This document shows positions 11,235-23,018 of a DNA stretch of 64,000 nucleotides, piece after piece. Source of the stretch: Hyaloscypha bicolor E (lineage: Eukaryota; Ascomycota; Leotiomycetes; Helotiales; Hyaloscyphaceae); NCBI RefSeq assembly GCF_002865645.1, contig NW_020194684.1:4193952-4257951 (forward strand), in the 5' to 3' direction. The notes beneath the pieces were generated by a model that ran no database searches, was not told the origin of the DNA, and saw nothing but the letters and a program-made list of their open reading frames with translations. Positions within the stretch are counted from its first letter, which is position 1. Each line of letters starts with the position of its first letter. Position numbers and translations under genes: made by a program.

Positions 11235-14200
11235 TCAGACGAGCATCTCATCTCCCTCCTCATCAAGCACCACCAGCTCCGGCCCCTTCTTCCCCTCTTT
11301 CTCCTCCCTCGCCTCAGATTGGCTTCCCCCACGCGTCAGCATGTCAAGAATGCTGCTCTTCTTGCGCTGTGGCAGCTTTCGCTCTGGGCTCTTGACCTCT
11401 TCCTTCAGCCCAACTTTCTCTTCCTTCACACTATCCTTCGAGTTCCCAGACTTCACACGCTCTTTCGCGTCCTCAGCCCTAGCCTCATCATCAGACGAGC
11501 TCATCCCCGTTCCCTCAAGCAACATCTTCGCTACCGCCTTCTCACCTGCTTCCTCGGCCTTCCCCCCATCCTCGGAATCACCCGCCACACGCCCATCAAG
11601 CAACAGTTTACTCTGCCCCAAGGCAAAGATCTGCTCTTCGACCGTGCCCTTAGTGACTAGCCGAACGACTTCCACATCTCGGGTTTGGCCAACGCGATGT
11701 GCGCGATTCTCGGCTTGACGATCATCTTGAGGGTTGAAGCTGCCGTCGAAGATAATGACTTTGTTGGCGTACATCAAATTGATACCCGTACCGCCCGCCT
11801 TGGTAGTGAGCAGGAAGGCAGTGATCGATTCATCGTCTCGGAAGGTATCGATGAGGGATTGCCGTTCGTCGATTTTGGTGCTACCGTCGATGCGAGTGAA
11901 GTGGATGAGGGAGGTGTTCAAAACCGATTCGAGGATATCGAGTACGAGTGCGAATTGGGAGAAGATTAGGACCCGGTCGCCGTTCGCTTTGTAGGTGTTT
12001 ACCAGCTTTACCATTGACTCGACTTTGCCCGAGTCCATCCAGGCTCGGTCGGGAATATCAAAGGAACGGATGCACGGATAATCAAGGCACCATTGGTGAA
12101 GCCAGAAGTCGGATGCATTTCTCATCTCCTCGATTAGGTAGTGACGTTTGTTAGAGGCCGGAAAGTTAACAGGGTCTTTCTTGCGAAGGATATCTGCCAT
12201 TTTCTCAATCTTCTCGTCGGTGAAGTGTCGGCGGAAGAGAAGTGGGTGAATCGCTGCCTTGCGGAGCTGCATCAAGGGGTTATTCTCATCGGTCTTAGGA
12301 ATCTTCCCACCCTCGACTCGAATACGAGCTCGCTCCCTGGCCTGATCGAGATGACCATCGTAGATTCCTTTTTGGGATGGATGTAGAGAGCAGTACTCGA
12401 CCCTACAGACCTTTGGAGGTAGATGCTTCAGAACCTGTGCCTTCTTTCTTCGCAAAACGAAAGGAGTGAGCATAGACCGCGCTCGTTGAATTCTCTGGGC
12501 AGAGAGGAGGGCAGCGTGGTCCGCATCCAGAGTGGTAACTTTTGCCTTGAAAATGAAATTTAAATCCGTCTCTACTTCCTTGAAAACACTAGGAAGGATA
12601 AATGCTAGAAGCGCTGCTAGCTCTTGAAGATTGTTTTGCAGAGGTGTGCCGGTGAGAAGGAGTCTGAAAAGAGCGGGGATCTTGATCAAGCCTTGGTACC
12701 TCTGGGAGTTGACGTTCTTCAACATATGTCCTTCGTCATAAACGCAGACCTGTTTCTGATCAGCACAATTCCAAAGTACAGCAATCGCAAGCAGCACTTA
12801 CATCAGGCTTTAGTCTTCTCATGAACTTGTTATCTTCCTTCTTCGCCGCCATATCATACGTAGTAATAACGACGTTGATTTGGTCCGAATGCTCCAGAAT
12901 ACGCTCAGCCATTCCTGGCCGGGCACTTTGAGCACCTGCATGTCACACATTAGCCACTGGTCAACAATTCATACTCTTCCTACATACCGTGATATGGTTC
13001 AACCACCAAATCCGGAGAAAACTTCTGAAACTCTCGAAACCAATTCTCCAATGTTGAGCCAGGGCAAACTACCAAATGAGGACCGGTGTGTCCAATCTCA
13101 ACCAAGTGAGTCAGGAAGGAGATGACCTGGCAAGTCTTTCCCAAACCCATCTCGTCAGCCAGGATACAGCTTAATCCGTGTCGGTACATCAAAGCCAACC
13201 AATTCAGTCCGACAATCTGGTAGTCTTTGAGTACGGCAGATTCAGCCATCAGCTCCGGCTTCTTCAAAAATTGAGCATTTCTCTTCTTCGTGCTGACCTT
13301 GACCTCGTCATCACTGTTGTGAGATGCAGCTCCACTGCTGGGAGAGCCAATCCCAGAATCACGTTGGGATAGATCACTGTCGTCCTCCAGCGAGGTCATC
13401 TCCAATTCCCCATCCTTCTGGGCACCAAAGACATCAAATCCCCACTTTGCCATCTCCTCACCTAAAGGCTTGCCTAGCTCTCCACATCTCTTAACAAGGG
13501 TGTCGATACCTTCATATCCCTTGAGCATTTTCTCCACAGCCTCTACAATTCTATCGCCGACGGGCGCTCTTGCGCTCTTCTTTCCACTTTTGGTTGGCTT
13601 CGTGTTTTCAACAGCTCTCGCTACAGCCAGGTTTCTGAAGGGTCGAGCAGCAACCATTGCTTCAGCAGTAGCTTTGGTAGTATTAGTGAGCTCTACCAGA
13701 TCATCCACCTTGCAGGTATTCAAGAACTTCAACACACGGCCTTCAAGTTCAGGATCTTCCTCAGTTTCTGATGCAACACCAGAGTCTGAGTCGTAGGACT
13801 CGTACTTGGGAGGTGACTGAGGTTTCAGCGGTGACGATATGGCGGGGATTGCAGGCGATGAAGGATTTCGACGTCCTTTGACGAGTCTCTTCCTTGGTTT
13901 AGGTGGTGGTGGCGTTGCATTAGCTGGCTTTCTCGGTGGAAGGGCTTGGGTTGAAGAGTATTTGCTTGCGATCGATTGTGCGGGTCCGTCGAGGGTGCGC
14001 TTCATCTGAGGCTCAGGCTTCTTTGCTGGCTGAGGACTCTCGATCTCGTCATCCGAAATAACGACTGGATCGGGGTCTTTACTGCAAAGAAGCGATACCG
14101 CCTCCTCCCAATTGTAATGACTTTGAATCAGAGCATTTCTCGCGGTAAGGATCGTCGTCATAGGTAGTATCTTTCGGATGTTCACAATATTGTCACGGAT

Positions 14201-15070
14201 ATTTGATTCAGGTATATCGTCCAGAGAGATATCTTGGATTGGCTGAGCTCTTTCTGGTCTCATCTGGGTCGGCTTCTTGGCGCCTCCGCTCGAGGTTGAT
14301 GAAGGACGTGGTTTGGTGAAGACCTTCCCTTGATCGGGGCCCTTATATGCAGCGTTCGAAACAACGTTCTGGAATCTGGCATTGCCGTTGACTGCGGTAG
14401 GGGACTGTCCGCTGGCCGAATTGAAAGAACTCTGAGGGCTTTTGATGAACGACGTTGGCTTGATATTTGCACGCTCCTGAGCTTCATCATCAGACGAGCT
14501 TCCCCCTTGAAACTTCGGTCCATCGTCTTCGTCGTCAGAGGTGAGGTTAATAACTTTTGTGGCTTGTGGAGACGACTTTTTGACAATGCCATGCGGAGGT
14601 CTGTATGCTGTACCAGCTGGTGCCATAGCCAAAGCCAAGGGTCTCTTGGATGGAGCAACACCATTCTGCACTGGCCTGGGACCAGCATTGCTACCAACAC
14701 TTGGACCGATCTTCACATAGTCGCAGCCCCTGACTGGTGTCGTCCCAGTGAATGGCGAAGAAGCTGGAACCTGTACGACAGAGGCGGGTGAGGGAGTAGC
14801 TGGCGCTGGCGGGCTTGATGGAGGTGCCGCAGATCGATCAATGATTTGCGTAGGTTGCGTCTCGTAGGTGTTGCCAGGCGTATCAGGGACATATTCCTTC
14901 AAGAGTTCATCACCGTCGTCATTGTCAGAGTTGTATACCCCGGTGTTGCTAGCAGAGTTGCTCTTCGAGTTGTAGCCAGAAGCAGTCCTTTGTCTCTTGA
15001 CAGCAGGAGAGTCGCTAGGAGAGTCGGGGACCAGAGACATGACCTTTGCACCGCTGGCATTGAAAGCCAT
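11235..15070 (-). CDS. FUN30: SNF2-family ATPase, Fun30/SMARCAD1 type
   Basis: Nuclear chromatin remodeller of 1243 aa from exons 15070-12988, 12935-12802 and 12749-11235, with two 52-nt introns (GTATGT...GCAG and GTAAGT...ACAG). A low-complexity N-terminus holds two acidic motifs of SUMO-interacting type (VINLTSDDEDD near residue 173, PVVISDDE near 335). A CUE-like helical segment (IRDNIVNIRKILP...NWEEAVSLL) lies near 285-330. The ATPase has Walker A DEMGLGKT near 640, the Fun30-type DEGHMLKN box near 743, LTGTPLQNN, and the C-lobe motifs TKAGGTGINL and RAHRVGQTRDVEV. In yeasts this class promotes DNA-end resection and heterochromatin maintenance. All catalytic motifs are intact. Confidence 0.93.
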
Positions 15071-15580
15071 GGTGGCGATCGTGAACGTTGTTGTGTCGGG
15101 TCGCTGACGAGGAGGGATTCGTGGCAGTGGTGACGGAGTCAGGTAAGGAAATTCGAGAGAGCCGTGTGCGGTTCACTTTGGAGAAGTATTCGCAAAGATC
15201 GACCGTCCGTTTCCGTTACCAAATCCTTCTTCCCTGGCTTTGAGTACGCCACTGCCTTCGCACAGCATCGAAATAGAGATCCTCCTTTCCGAAACGTGAT
15301 CCCTTAAAAGAAAAGCCAAGTTCGTCGTCCCTCAAGTCCTGCCCTTTTGTTCGAGAGGAGGAAGCTTGTTGGACAGTTGGGTTGTGGTGACAATGGTTCC
15401 AAAAATTCACGCTAGTGAATCCCATCCACTTGACGCGATTTCTTTCGCCCCTGCACTTCGCGTTCGACGAACACGAAGTCAGCCGCCCTCACAGCCCGAT
15501 CCAACCACACCTCTCACCCTACCTTCACCTCTTGCTCGCAAAACACACAATCGTTATTAAGGTGGAGGGCCAAAGTCAGG
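15071..15580. promoter_or_regulatory. Divergent promoter between FUN30 and VMA21
   Basis: A 510-bp region between two divergent starts. The short open frames are not conserved-looking. I see no clear regulatory motif. Confidence 0.4.
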
Positions 15581-16038
15581 ATGACTACGAGGAGAATCGT
15601 GTCCGAGAAAACGGTGCTAGAGAGAGATGATAAGGATTTCGCGCCAAAGGCAGGCGAGAAGAGCAATATCACTCCGGCAGTACCTGCGTGAGCCTCCTCG
15701 CCCTTCCCTGCCCTAGTCACATGAGACAACTGACTGAAGTTTGGATGCGAAGACATGTGATATACAAGCTCTTAGGGTTTACATTTGCAATGATCGTAGC
15801 TCCTATAGGCACTTATTTCCTCTCTGTGGACACGATTTTTGGAGGTTGGTGTTGACTTTTACTGAAATTTCAGGGATATGACTGATGATCGATAGGCAAC
15901 ACAACCTGGGCTGGTGCAAGTGCGGCGATTATGGCGAATGTGGTCTTATTTGGCTTTATTATTGTGGCATTCCAAGAGGATCAAAGTGATGCACTGGAAG
16001 CAGAATGGAAGGAGAAGGAGTCGAAGAAAACCACGTAG
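15581..16038 (+). CDS. VMA21: V-ATPase assembly factor Vma21
   Basis: ER chaperone for assembly of the V-ATPase V0 sector; 113 aa from exons 15581-15687, 15753-15844 and 15896-16038 with GT-AG introns of 65 and 51 nt. Two transmembrane helices are visible: VIYKLLGFTFAMIVAPIGTYF and, after TTWAGASAA, a second helix IMANVVLFGFIIVAF. The first helix follows a short hydrophilic N-terminus ending NITPAVPA. The protein ends in KKTT, a KKXX dilysine signal for retrieval to the ER, as expected of Vma21 (yeast uses KKED). The small size and high intron density explain why no single exon looks like a gene. Confidence 0.9.
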
Positions 16039-16900
16039 TCATGTGATTATACCCGTTGCACAGCATGTTCGGAGTTCGGTCTGTAAGGGTCTGGGAGAGC
16101 AGTCCCCTTCTTGTCAATTTCCCTAGATTTGGCATCGCCACGGCATATCCTACGGATGGATAGGTAGTTTTGGGGCACTATTACAACGTCCTGCAGGCTG
16201 AAAAGAAGGGGCACGAGGTGTACGCTACTCCTCTATTTGTTCTATATATACTAGACATTGTGGAGGCTAGTGTATTGCTTGCCTGGGGTCGGCGTACCCA
16301 AACCTGCATCAATTGAGATACCTCATATCCTCCGCTAACTACTATAGAGGGTAGTGCGGCATTGTAGAGTGTGGGCTGCGGGCACTCTTGCGTACGGTGG
16401 CTGGGGGACATCTCTATGGCTCCGGTTTAGGGTAGACTGCGGAGCTTTTGTCAGTTGTAACTACCAAGCGTGTACCTCTCTTAAAAAATACAAAAACAAC
16501 GATTACCGCAGTGTAAGGGTCTGGGAAGTCTGATACGGGATTCAAATTGGTAATTGAGACGATGGGAGGCCATCGAATTATGCCATAGAATTTCTGCCTC
16601 GCCATATTTCTCTTCCACATGAACTTCGCGGTTCCGACAAGCATCCAAGCAATTATCAACAGTGAATCCAACAACTACCATCAGCCTCCTCCACAAATTT
16701 TCGAAATGTGTTAAGACTGATCCCGGGGTAACTTGAGCCCATATACGCCATTGATGCAAACATCCAACCTTGATCCACCCATCCATTGACCCATTATAAC
16801 CTAACTTGGGATTCGATAACCACCTCATAAACGTCGTTAAAATCTCTACAGGGGAGTCCCCAGCATCATCTCCTTTCTCTGCTATTACATCGCTAAGCAC
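16039..16900. other. Convergent spacer
   Basis: Between the VMA21 and DUF2406 3' ends. Small open frames on both strands are unsupported. The part 16230-16420 is AT-rich and tract-like but matches no transposon I recognise. Confidence 0.5.
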
Positions 16901-18602
16901 CTAACCTGCTCTGCTAAACCTCTTCCCAAACCACGATTTGCGCTTCTCTCCTGCTCCAGGACGCTGGCCTTGCTTCAGTCCACCGGGACCGATATTGCCA
17001 CTCGAGGCATTCAACTTGATCGGTACTCGTGCAATAGGTGCCTCTTTTCTCGGAACTGGAGGAGGACCTTGGTTTGGGTAACCATTTCCTTGACGCTGTG
17101 CTCCATTTGGCCCGTTGGCAATGTACTGCTCTTGCAAGTGGGCTCCAGGGGGCTGAAGTTGCGGGTTGGCGCCAAAACCAGTAAATCCATAGCTCTCCCC
17201 AGGTTCCTTTACGGGAGGTAAGGGGGTAACGCGGTCCACCGAGCTGTTTTCGCTGCTAGGATCTGTCAAGTATCCTGCAGGATCTGAACTTCCACTTCCT
17301 GATGCGGTTGTGACAGTCTCATAAGATTGCTGGTTCCCAGGCACTGGGTAGACCCCTTGCCCATTGTTTAAATGCGGTTCGGGAGCTGTTCGAGGGTATC
17401 GAGCTCGGTTGGGATAGTAGCCATTGCTTGGACCAGCATTTCCAGCATCGGTGTAATAACTTTCCGGTCGAGTCATGCCATTGCCTCTCCCGTCCACATA
17501 GCTGTCGGGGCGATATGACTGCGAACGTCCATAATAGCTGTTCTGGGGATATCTTGGCCTCTCGTCTGCGGTTGAGACTTGAGTTCCTATCGATATGTGA
17601 GCGGGTCATGCCTGATAGGATGCTAAAATAAAAGGTCTCCACAATGCCTGGAATAGGATTGGCGGGGGATCGTCAAACAGAGATGGCTGAGAACTAGCGG
17701 AAACCAAGTTCCATTTCCATGGTTTTTGACTTTACCAGCGCCACGCCCAAAAATGCCCATTGCCCAGCGCTACGACTGGCAATTTCCACCCGCCGAACCA
17801 CTGCAGCAAACGGGTGTCCCCAAATAATGACCGTGGCATTTGCATCGGGAAACAGTTGTGAACACCTCTCTCAAAAATCAAGCGCACAAAAGAAATAAAA
17901 TAAAACTTACCACCAAAATAACTACTTCGACGGTTGTAGCTTGAAGGACCATCTAATTCTGTAGAGACCAAGAGTCAGCGTTTTTGCCACCAAGAGTACG
18001 GCTTCCATGTGTTTGAAGCTCAAGGAGTCTGACCAGGGCGCATGTATGATTTACGTGAATAATTTCCATCTATGGCCGCTTCGAACGATCTGATTGTGTC
18101 AAGAGGCCTCTCCCATCTGCTTCGTGTAGGGTTGGATCGATCGGGGTCGGCTGTAGACAAGATGCATCAGCGCGAGCTCTGAATACGAACAAGTAACCAA
18201 CCGATTGGATTTCCCTGATTATCTCGATGTTGAATTGCTCGAATGGGCGCCAACGAGGATCGTACTCCACTTGCGACCGCAGCTGTATAAATCGTCAGTC
18301 TCGGTCATGTAGCGAAGTGTGAAGGCAATGCGCCAGTTCGACTCACATGGCTCTGCTTCTGTGATGGCCATTGAAGGGTCGGCTTTCGTAGTGAGACGTC
18401 GTGATTGTTTCTCTTCGTGAGTCTCGTGGAGATCGATCTTATGGCCACTGCTGCTACTGCTCTTGCGTGAATGGTTTGACCGAAAACTAAAGCCAGACTT
18501 CGCGCGCGGTCTCTGCTGCCCAGGCCTCTCTTGCTGCTGGTATTGCTGGTATTGCTGTTGCTGCTGGCCCGGAGGCGCTGGCAATGGGTGATTTGAAGAC
18601 AT
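16901..18602 (-). CDS. DUF2406 family protein, Q-rich N-terminus
   Basis: Five exons: 18602-18347, 18282-18202, 18150-18034, 17958-17911 and 17586-16901, giving 395 aa. After a Gln-rich start the DUF2406 core runs through exons 1-3 (KIDLHETHEEKQSRRLTTK, ADPSMAITEAEP, then IRAIQHRDNQGNPIADPDRS, SRWERPLDTIRSFEAAIDG). The C-terminal half is disordered, rich in Pro, Gly, Asn and Tyr, with a basic end (KSWFGKRFSRAG). DUF2406 proteins are fungal and mostly uncharacterised; some are stress- or membrane-linked phosphoproteins. The exon 3 donor is uncertain: GTCAGA at 18033 or GTAAAT at 18054 both keep frame, differing by 21 nt. Intron 4 (17587-17910) is long at 324 nt and could hide another small exon. 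Confidence 0.85.
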
Positions 18603-21009
18603 CTTTAAGTCACTGTGGGGATAGTGTCAAGGGTCGTTGTGGAGATAGAGAAGCGAGCTGTAGTTGTAATTAAACAATCGAGAAGATAAGCTGGTGAAAC
18701 GCTGCGGAGATGGAGGACTGAGGAGGCTGGCCGTCTCCCTGTCAGTAGATCTGCGCTAGTCCTGAACTTCGAGTGTCTGAGGTTGGGATTATATGATTAT
18801 ATCCAAGAACTGCCGCCGGGACGCATGAAGAGTCGGAGCTGGATCAGTTCACGGGTTGCGAGTGTGAGAGGTATGAGTCGGGATGGACGCGTTGTGGTGT
18901 GACGGCCAAGAAATTATTTGTTGAGGCTGGAGAGGAAACGAGGGATGCGCATCGCTTGACGTAGTACGTACGTGCTTTGTATACTGAAAACGAGGGTGAG
19001 CAACAAAAGATGTGAATCAGCTTTTGCCGTCGAATTCGATTACTCAATGGGAATGGGAGAGATGGGAAGATAAGGGCAGGAACGAGTGAAGAGGCGATTA
19101 TTGTAGAATGGAGAACAGGCGGGAGTTTTACATGTGCGGGACGGAGCTCGTGTCGATGACGGCGAAGCGGCACTTTATTCGATATACCCAGGGCCTTTCG
19201 CCTGCTCCCACTTGCGCTCTCCCTCGCTGTGAGTGGTGCACCGCCTCGTGCAGGACGCACATTCTGGCATGCTGAATGCACTAGCACGAGGAATACGGGT
19301 GTGCAAGCTGCGAGCCTGCGAGCCTGCGACGCCGCTCCAGGTAGTTCATGGGTGTGGAGCGCGAGCGCGAGGCGCAACATCTTTGGGCCACTACCACGGC
19401 CTCTAAGTTCGAACTCTTGATGCGCCAACGGAACCACGCAAGCTGCTGTCCAGCTATCCACTTTTTAGGCCTCCCGAAGCCCGCCATTGCTCAAGCTCTC
19501 CATTCACGGTTTCACCATGACGAGACCCCGAGCTGGATCGTGCCCTCTGCCCAGTCCACACCGTCCTCCAAGTTTTCCTTGAGGGAAAAGTCGTTACAGT
19601 ATTTTCCAAGGGTGGACGTGTGGAGCGTACACAGGCGGCCGGCACACACTCCTCTAGTAGATCGGATTTGCATTTTAGGGGGGATGAAGTCCTTTTCCAG
19701 AAACCTACCGCGTATATCACCGTAGATCATGTATCAGAGCTCCCTGGTCTTCACTTCAGGGTGCGGCCTGCCAGTTTCCCCTTCCATCAGGCCAACGAGT
19801 TTCATTTCTGCTAACAAGAACAGGAGAGCATGGGCAGAAACCTGCTGCCGTACCCTGGAATCATCGATATGTTGGACGAGTAGCTCGATGTCGGTCCGGT
19901 ACCTTGATCTGTCCACCCCCCGCCAGCCGAGTGTGAGACCTTCTGCCTTCTCCTACATGCCGGAAGTCTCGGGTTTCATCCAGAATCCCATTGCCATTGG
20001 AGGGGTAAAATGCCAATTCGTTCTCTTGGCTATTTTTATGTGCCAGGCTAGATGCACCCTGAACTTTAGGGTCTGGTGAAGCTAGAGACGTTCTGTTCTC
20101 CAGTGACAAACTCTGCCCCGGATAATCCACAGAAGCACGTTTATCATGCGCCTCATCCGCCTGCATGCAGGAATTGTCTCAATTGTTGGCATACTTTGAA
20201 TTATTTGTAATGAAAGTAGCGATTGTGAGGGCTTGCCAGATAACATCACCCTTGTCCAAGGTCCGACGCTCCACAGATCATGGCGGATACTTGCAGCTTT
20301 GACTACTTGATTGGGAAGACTGGCGGCATTGGATAACGACATCGATAACAAGGGTATCGATAAAAGATGTCGGACAAAAAGGTGGAGAAAGGGCCGACCT
20401 CCTTGAGTCATCTGACTGTTTCGTTTCATGAGTTCGAACAGCCCTATAGGCCTATTTCTACTTTCTCTATTATTAGCACCTTCCACCTCGTTGTTCTGTG
20501 GTTATGCGAATTCCTGATGATGTTATCAGGAAAGAACCAAGAAAACTTGCAGACAAGTCGCCACAGCCTTGCAGCCTGCCTTGCAGTGCCATTCGGCTGC
20601 CCAAGAAGATAAGGTTGAGTGTCATCGACTTGATTGGGTAATATATACATATTTATAGTAGACGGAGACTTGCTCTTGGTACGACGAAGAGTTTATTGAT
20701 GGGAGAATCTGGTTGCAGCGTAATGTGGTCCAAGATGTCTCTGCTATCATGTTGAATAATATAGGCACACGGAGCGCATAAAAGAAGGGGCAAAACTTGT
20801 AAGTAGATCTGCTCTGGAGATCAAGTAACGAACTATTTGGAGGCACCCGACAACCGATTGCCAACCATTCGTCATCAAAACCTCCGTGCGGCTATATATC
20901 ACTTTTAAGAGCAGACAACATATTCTTGCCTCCTTCAGACTTGTCGATTTCACGGTCCAGACTTCGATTTGATTGGTATTTGCTTTATTCGAAGACTACC
21001 AGCAAGGCT
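18603..21009. other. Gene-poor stretch
   Basis: About 2.4 kb upstream of the DUF2406 gene. The longest open frame (18844-19461, minus) is compositionally odd, matches no family I know and is probably chance. A short GCGAGCCT-type repeat lies at 19306-19330. No transposon ends are recognised. Confidence 0.45.
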
Positions 21010-21632
21010 ATGCACTCATCGCTGCCCAGACCCAGTGACCGAATTGAGGCATTCATCAACCACCATCATTTCCATGCAACCAACTCCGAACCCTCTCCCT
21101 ATATCGAAGATGGGTACAACATAACTCTAACCGATGCGCCGAAGGACTTGGGAGGAAGGTTGCGTCTGAACTGTGCTCGTACTACACCGGAGTTGCCTTG
21201 GAAGAAAGTCAGTCTCACTTCTCCCATAATTTCTCCCTAAGATCATACCATGTGGCCGGGTGATCTTGCCCCAAATGACCCTGATCTTTGATCCTCTAAC
21301 CTCTCTTTGCGCACGGTAGACGAAAGCAACCTTCTTTCCTAGATAGAAGCTAGGATAACCGTCAGCACTTCCCCGTCTTGCAGGCAGACTCCCCCAACGT
21401 ACTTTGCTGCTTCGGTATTCTCAACACCCTCAATCTGGATCAAGCTCGTGCCTGGGTTCGTGTTGCGCTTTCCACGTTGGTAGCTCAGATGACGGCCCCT
21501 ATGACCATCCCATGTCAGCATCAATCCATCAATTTCCCTTTGCCTCCAATTCCCAATCCCTTCATCGCCTCTACTCCTCCCACAATCGCGCTCGTAGCCT
21601 CCATCATCTCAAAATTGGTATTACTCACTTGA
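21010..21632 (+). CDS. Hypothetical protein, uncertain two-exon model
   Basis: Exons 21010-21207 and 21384-21632 join in frame across a 176-nt intron (donor GTCAGT, acceptor TTGCAG) to give a protein of 148 aa. The N-terminal exon has a His-rich segment ([10 protein letters not shown]) and hydrophilic sequence. The C-terminal exon has a Pro-rich stretch and a hydrophobic tail ([15 protein letters not shown]) that could be a tail anchor. I do not recognise a family. The donor is weak and codon use cannot be judged by eye, so this may not be a gene. Confidence 0.35.
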
Positions 21633-23018
21633 CATAGACTAGAGACAGAGTCAGCATTAATTCAGCGTAGCTTGACGGGCAAGTTTGGAGGCAGGGGGAA
21701 TCTTCTACTGCGAATCAAGAATTCAATTCTGCAGCCTGAAAGATTCCACCATCCATCCCGTCTTGTTCTTGAAAGGTGACTTACGGCGGTGTCCAGCTTC
21801 TGAAGGCATCTTGACTGAGATCTCCCGTTCCTTGAGAAGAATCTAGAGTCGGAGGAGATATGTTCAACGACACGTCCTAATGAAAAGACTTCGTTGAATG
21901 CGGATTGTCGTCGAATTTGTCGGGTCGGTGGTCGCGATGGATTTTTCGAGATTCAAATTCTGGCTGGTGGGCGTCCCATATGGCGCTTGCAAGTAAGCGA
22001 GCTAATCACGTGCAAGGGCCATTTTCCATTATTTTCTTTGGCTTCTCTCCGCGCGCACTTCACTTATCTCTGAAGAGCACTACAACCTTCGCCTCAATCC
22101 ATAATCAAGCCCGAGGCACCCACGCCCGCTCGTGATTCTACATGATATTGTGAATCCTCAGCCTGGCGAGTCTGGATATTCTGATCCATGAGAGGATTGC
22201 GGAACACCAGCCGCTGATTGGTGCTCCTAGCTACTTCCCTACGGCTTTCCCTTCGTACCCTCCCGCATCTGCTGGCTGCCCTTCGGATTGATTGATAAAA
22301 GCCATGACATAGCACAACACCAACAATTCCGGTGGGAGCATGAGGTCGCAAGAGGAACATCCTGCCAACCAAGAGCCAAGAGGTCCCTGACTATGCGAGG
22401 AGATGCTGATCCAAAATTTCTGTGCTCGAGGATGCGCAGCGTTCATGTCGCGGCAGGTCGACGTCCGGAGATCCCATAAGCAAGGCTGAAGAGTCTCGCT
22501 TTCCCATGGTGATTAGAGCACTACTACAGACACCGACGCAAGATGCTTTATAATCCGAGCCAGTCGCAGAGCTATTAGAGTCCACAGTTTTGCCGTAGAA
22601 CAATGGGGGGATAAAAGCCTGACTGCAGTCTGCAGAGAGTCAGAGACTGCAAAGCCAATTCCCCTGAGCCCGGACGTTGATGCGATCCTTCATTCCTCCG
22701 CTGAAGAATATCTGGTCTCCTGATTCGCAAAGGCTCGTCAAATTAGGCCAGTTACCTCGAACCGCCCTCGCGACCGTCCCACTGTTGCGAGAAACGTGCG
22801 TGAGAAAAACGTCGGAGCGCTGGATGTGTGAGGTGCAGTAATTCCGTGCCAACCGCCGCCGCTTCGACCCCGCGGTAATAGCTCCATCACTCTTCTACTC
22901 AACATTTTCTTCGAGCTCGCGAACACTCCGTGACACAACCAAACTCTCGCCCCTCTTCTCGAATTCCAGATCGTCTCCTCCTTCACTTGCTTCGATTCCA
23001 CCTTGCTGAGCTCTCGAC
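21633..23018. other. Spacer and promoter of the G6PDH gene
   Basis: No supported gene. The last 200 bases before 23019 are C/T-rich on the plus strand, like a fungal 5' UTR. Confidence 0.5.

Noticed and set aside
18844..19461. 205-codon minus-strand frame
   Set aside because: No family resemblance, no context and odd composition (His/Leu/Arg/Ser rich); likely chance in GC-balanced spacer.
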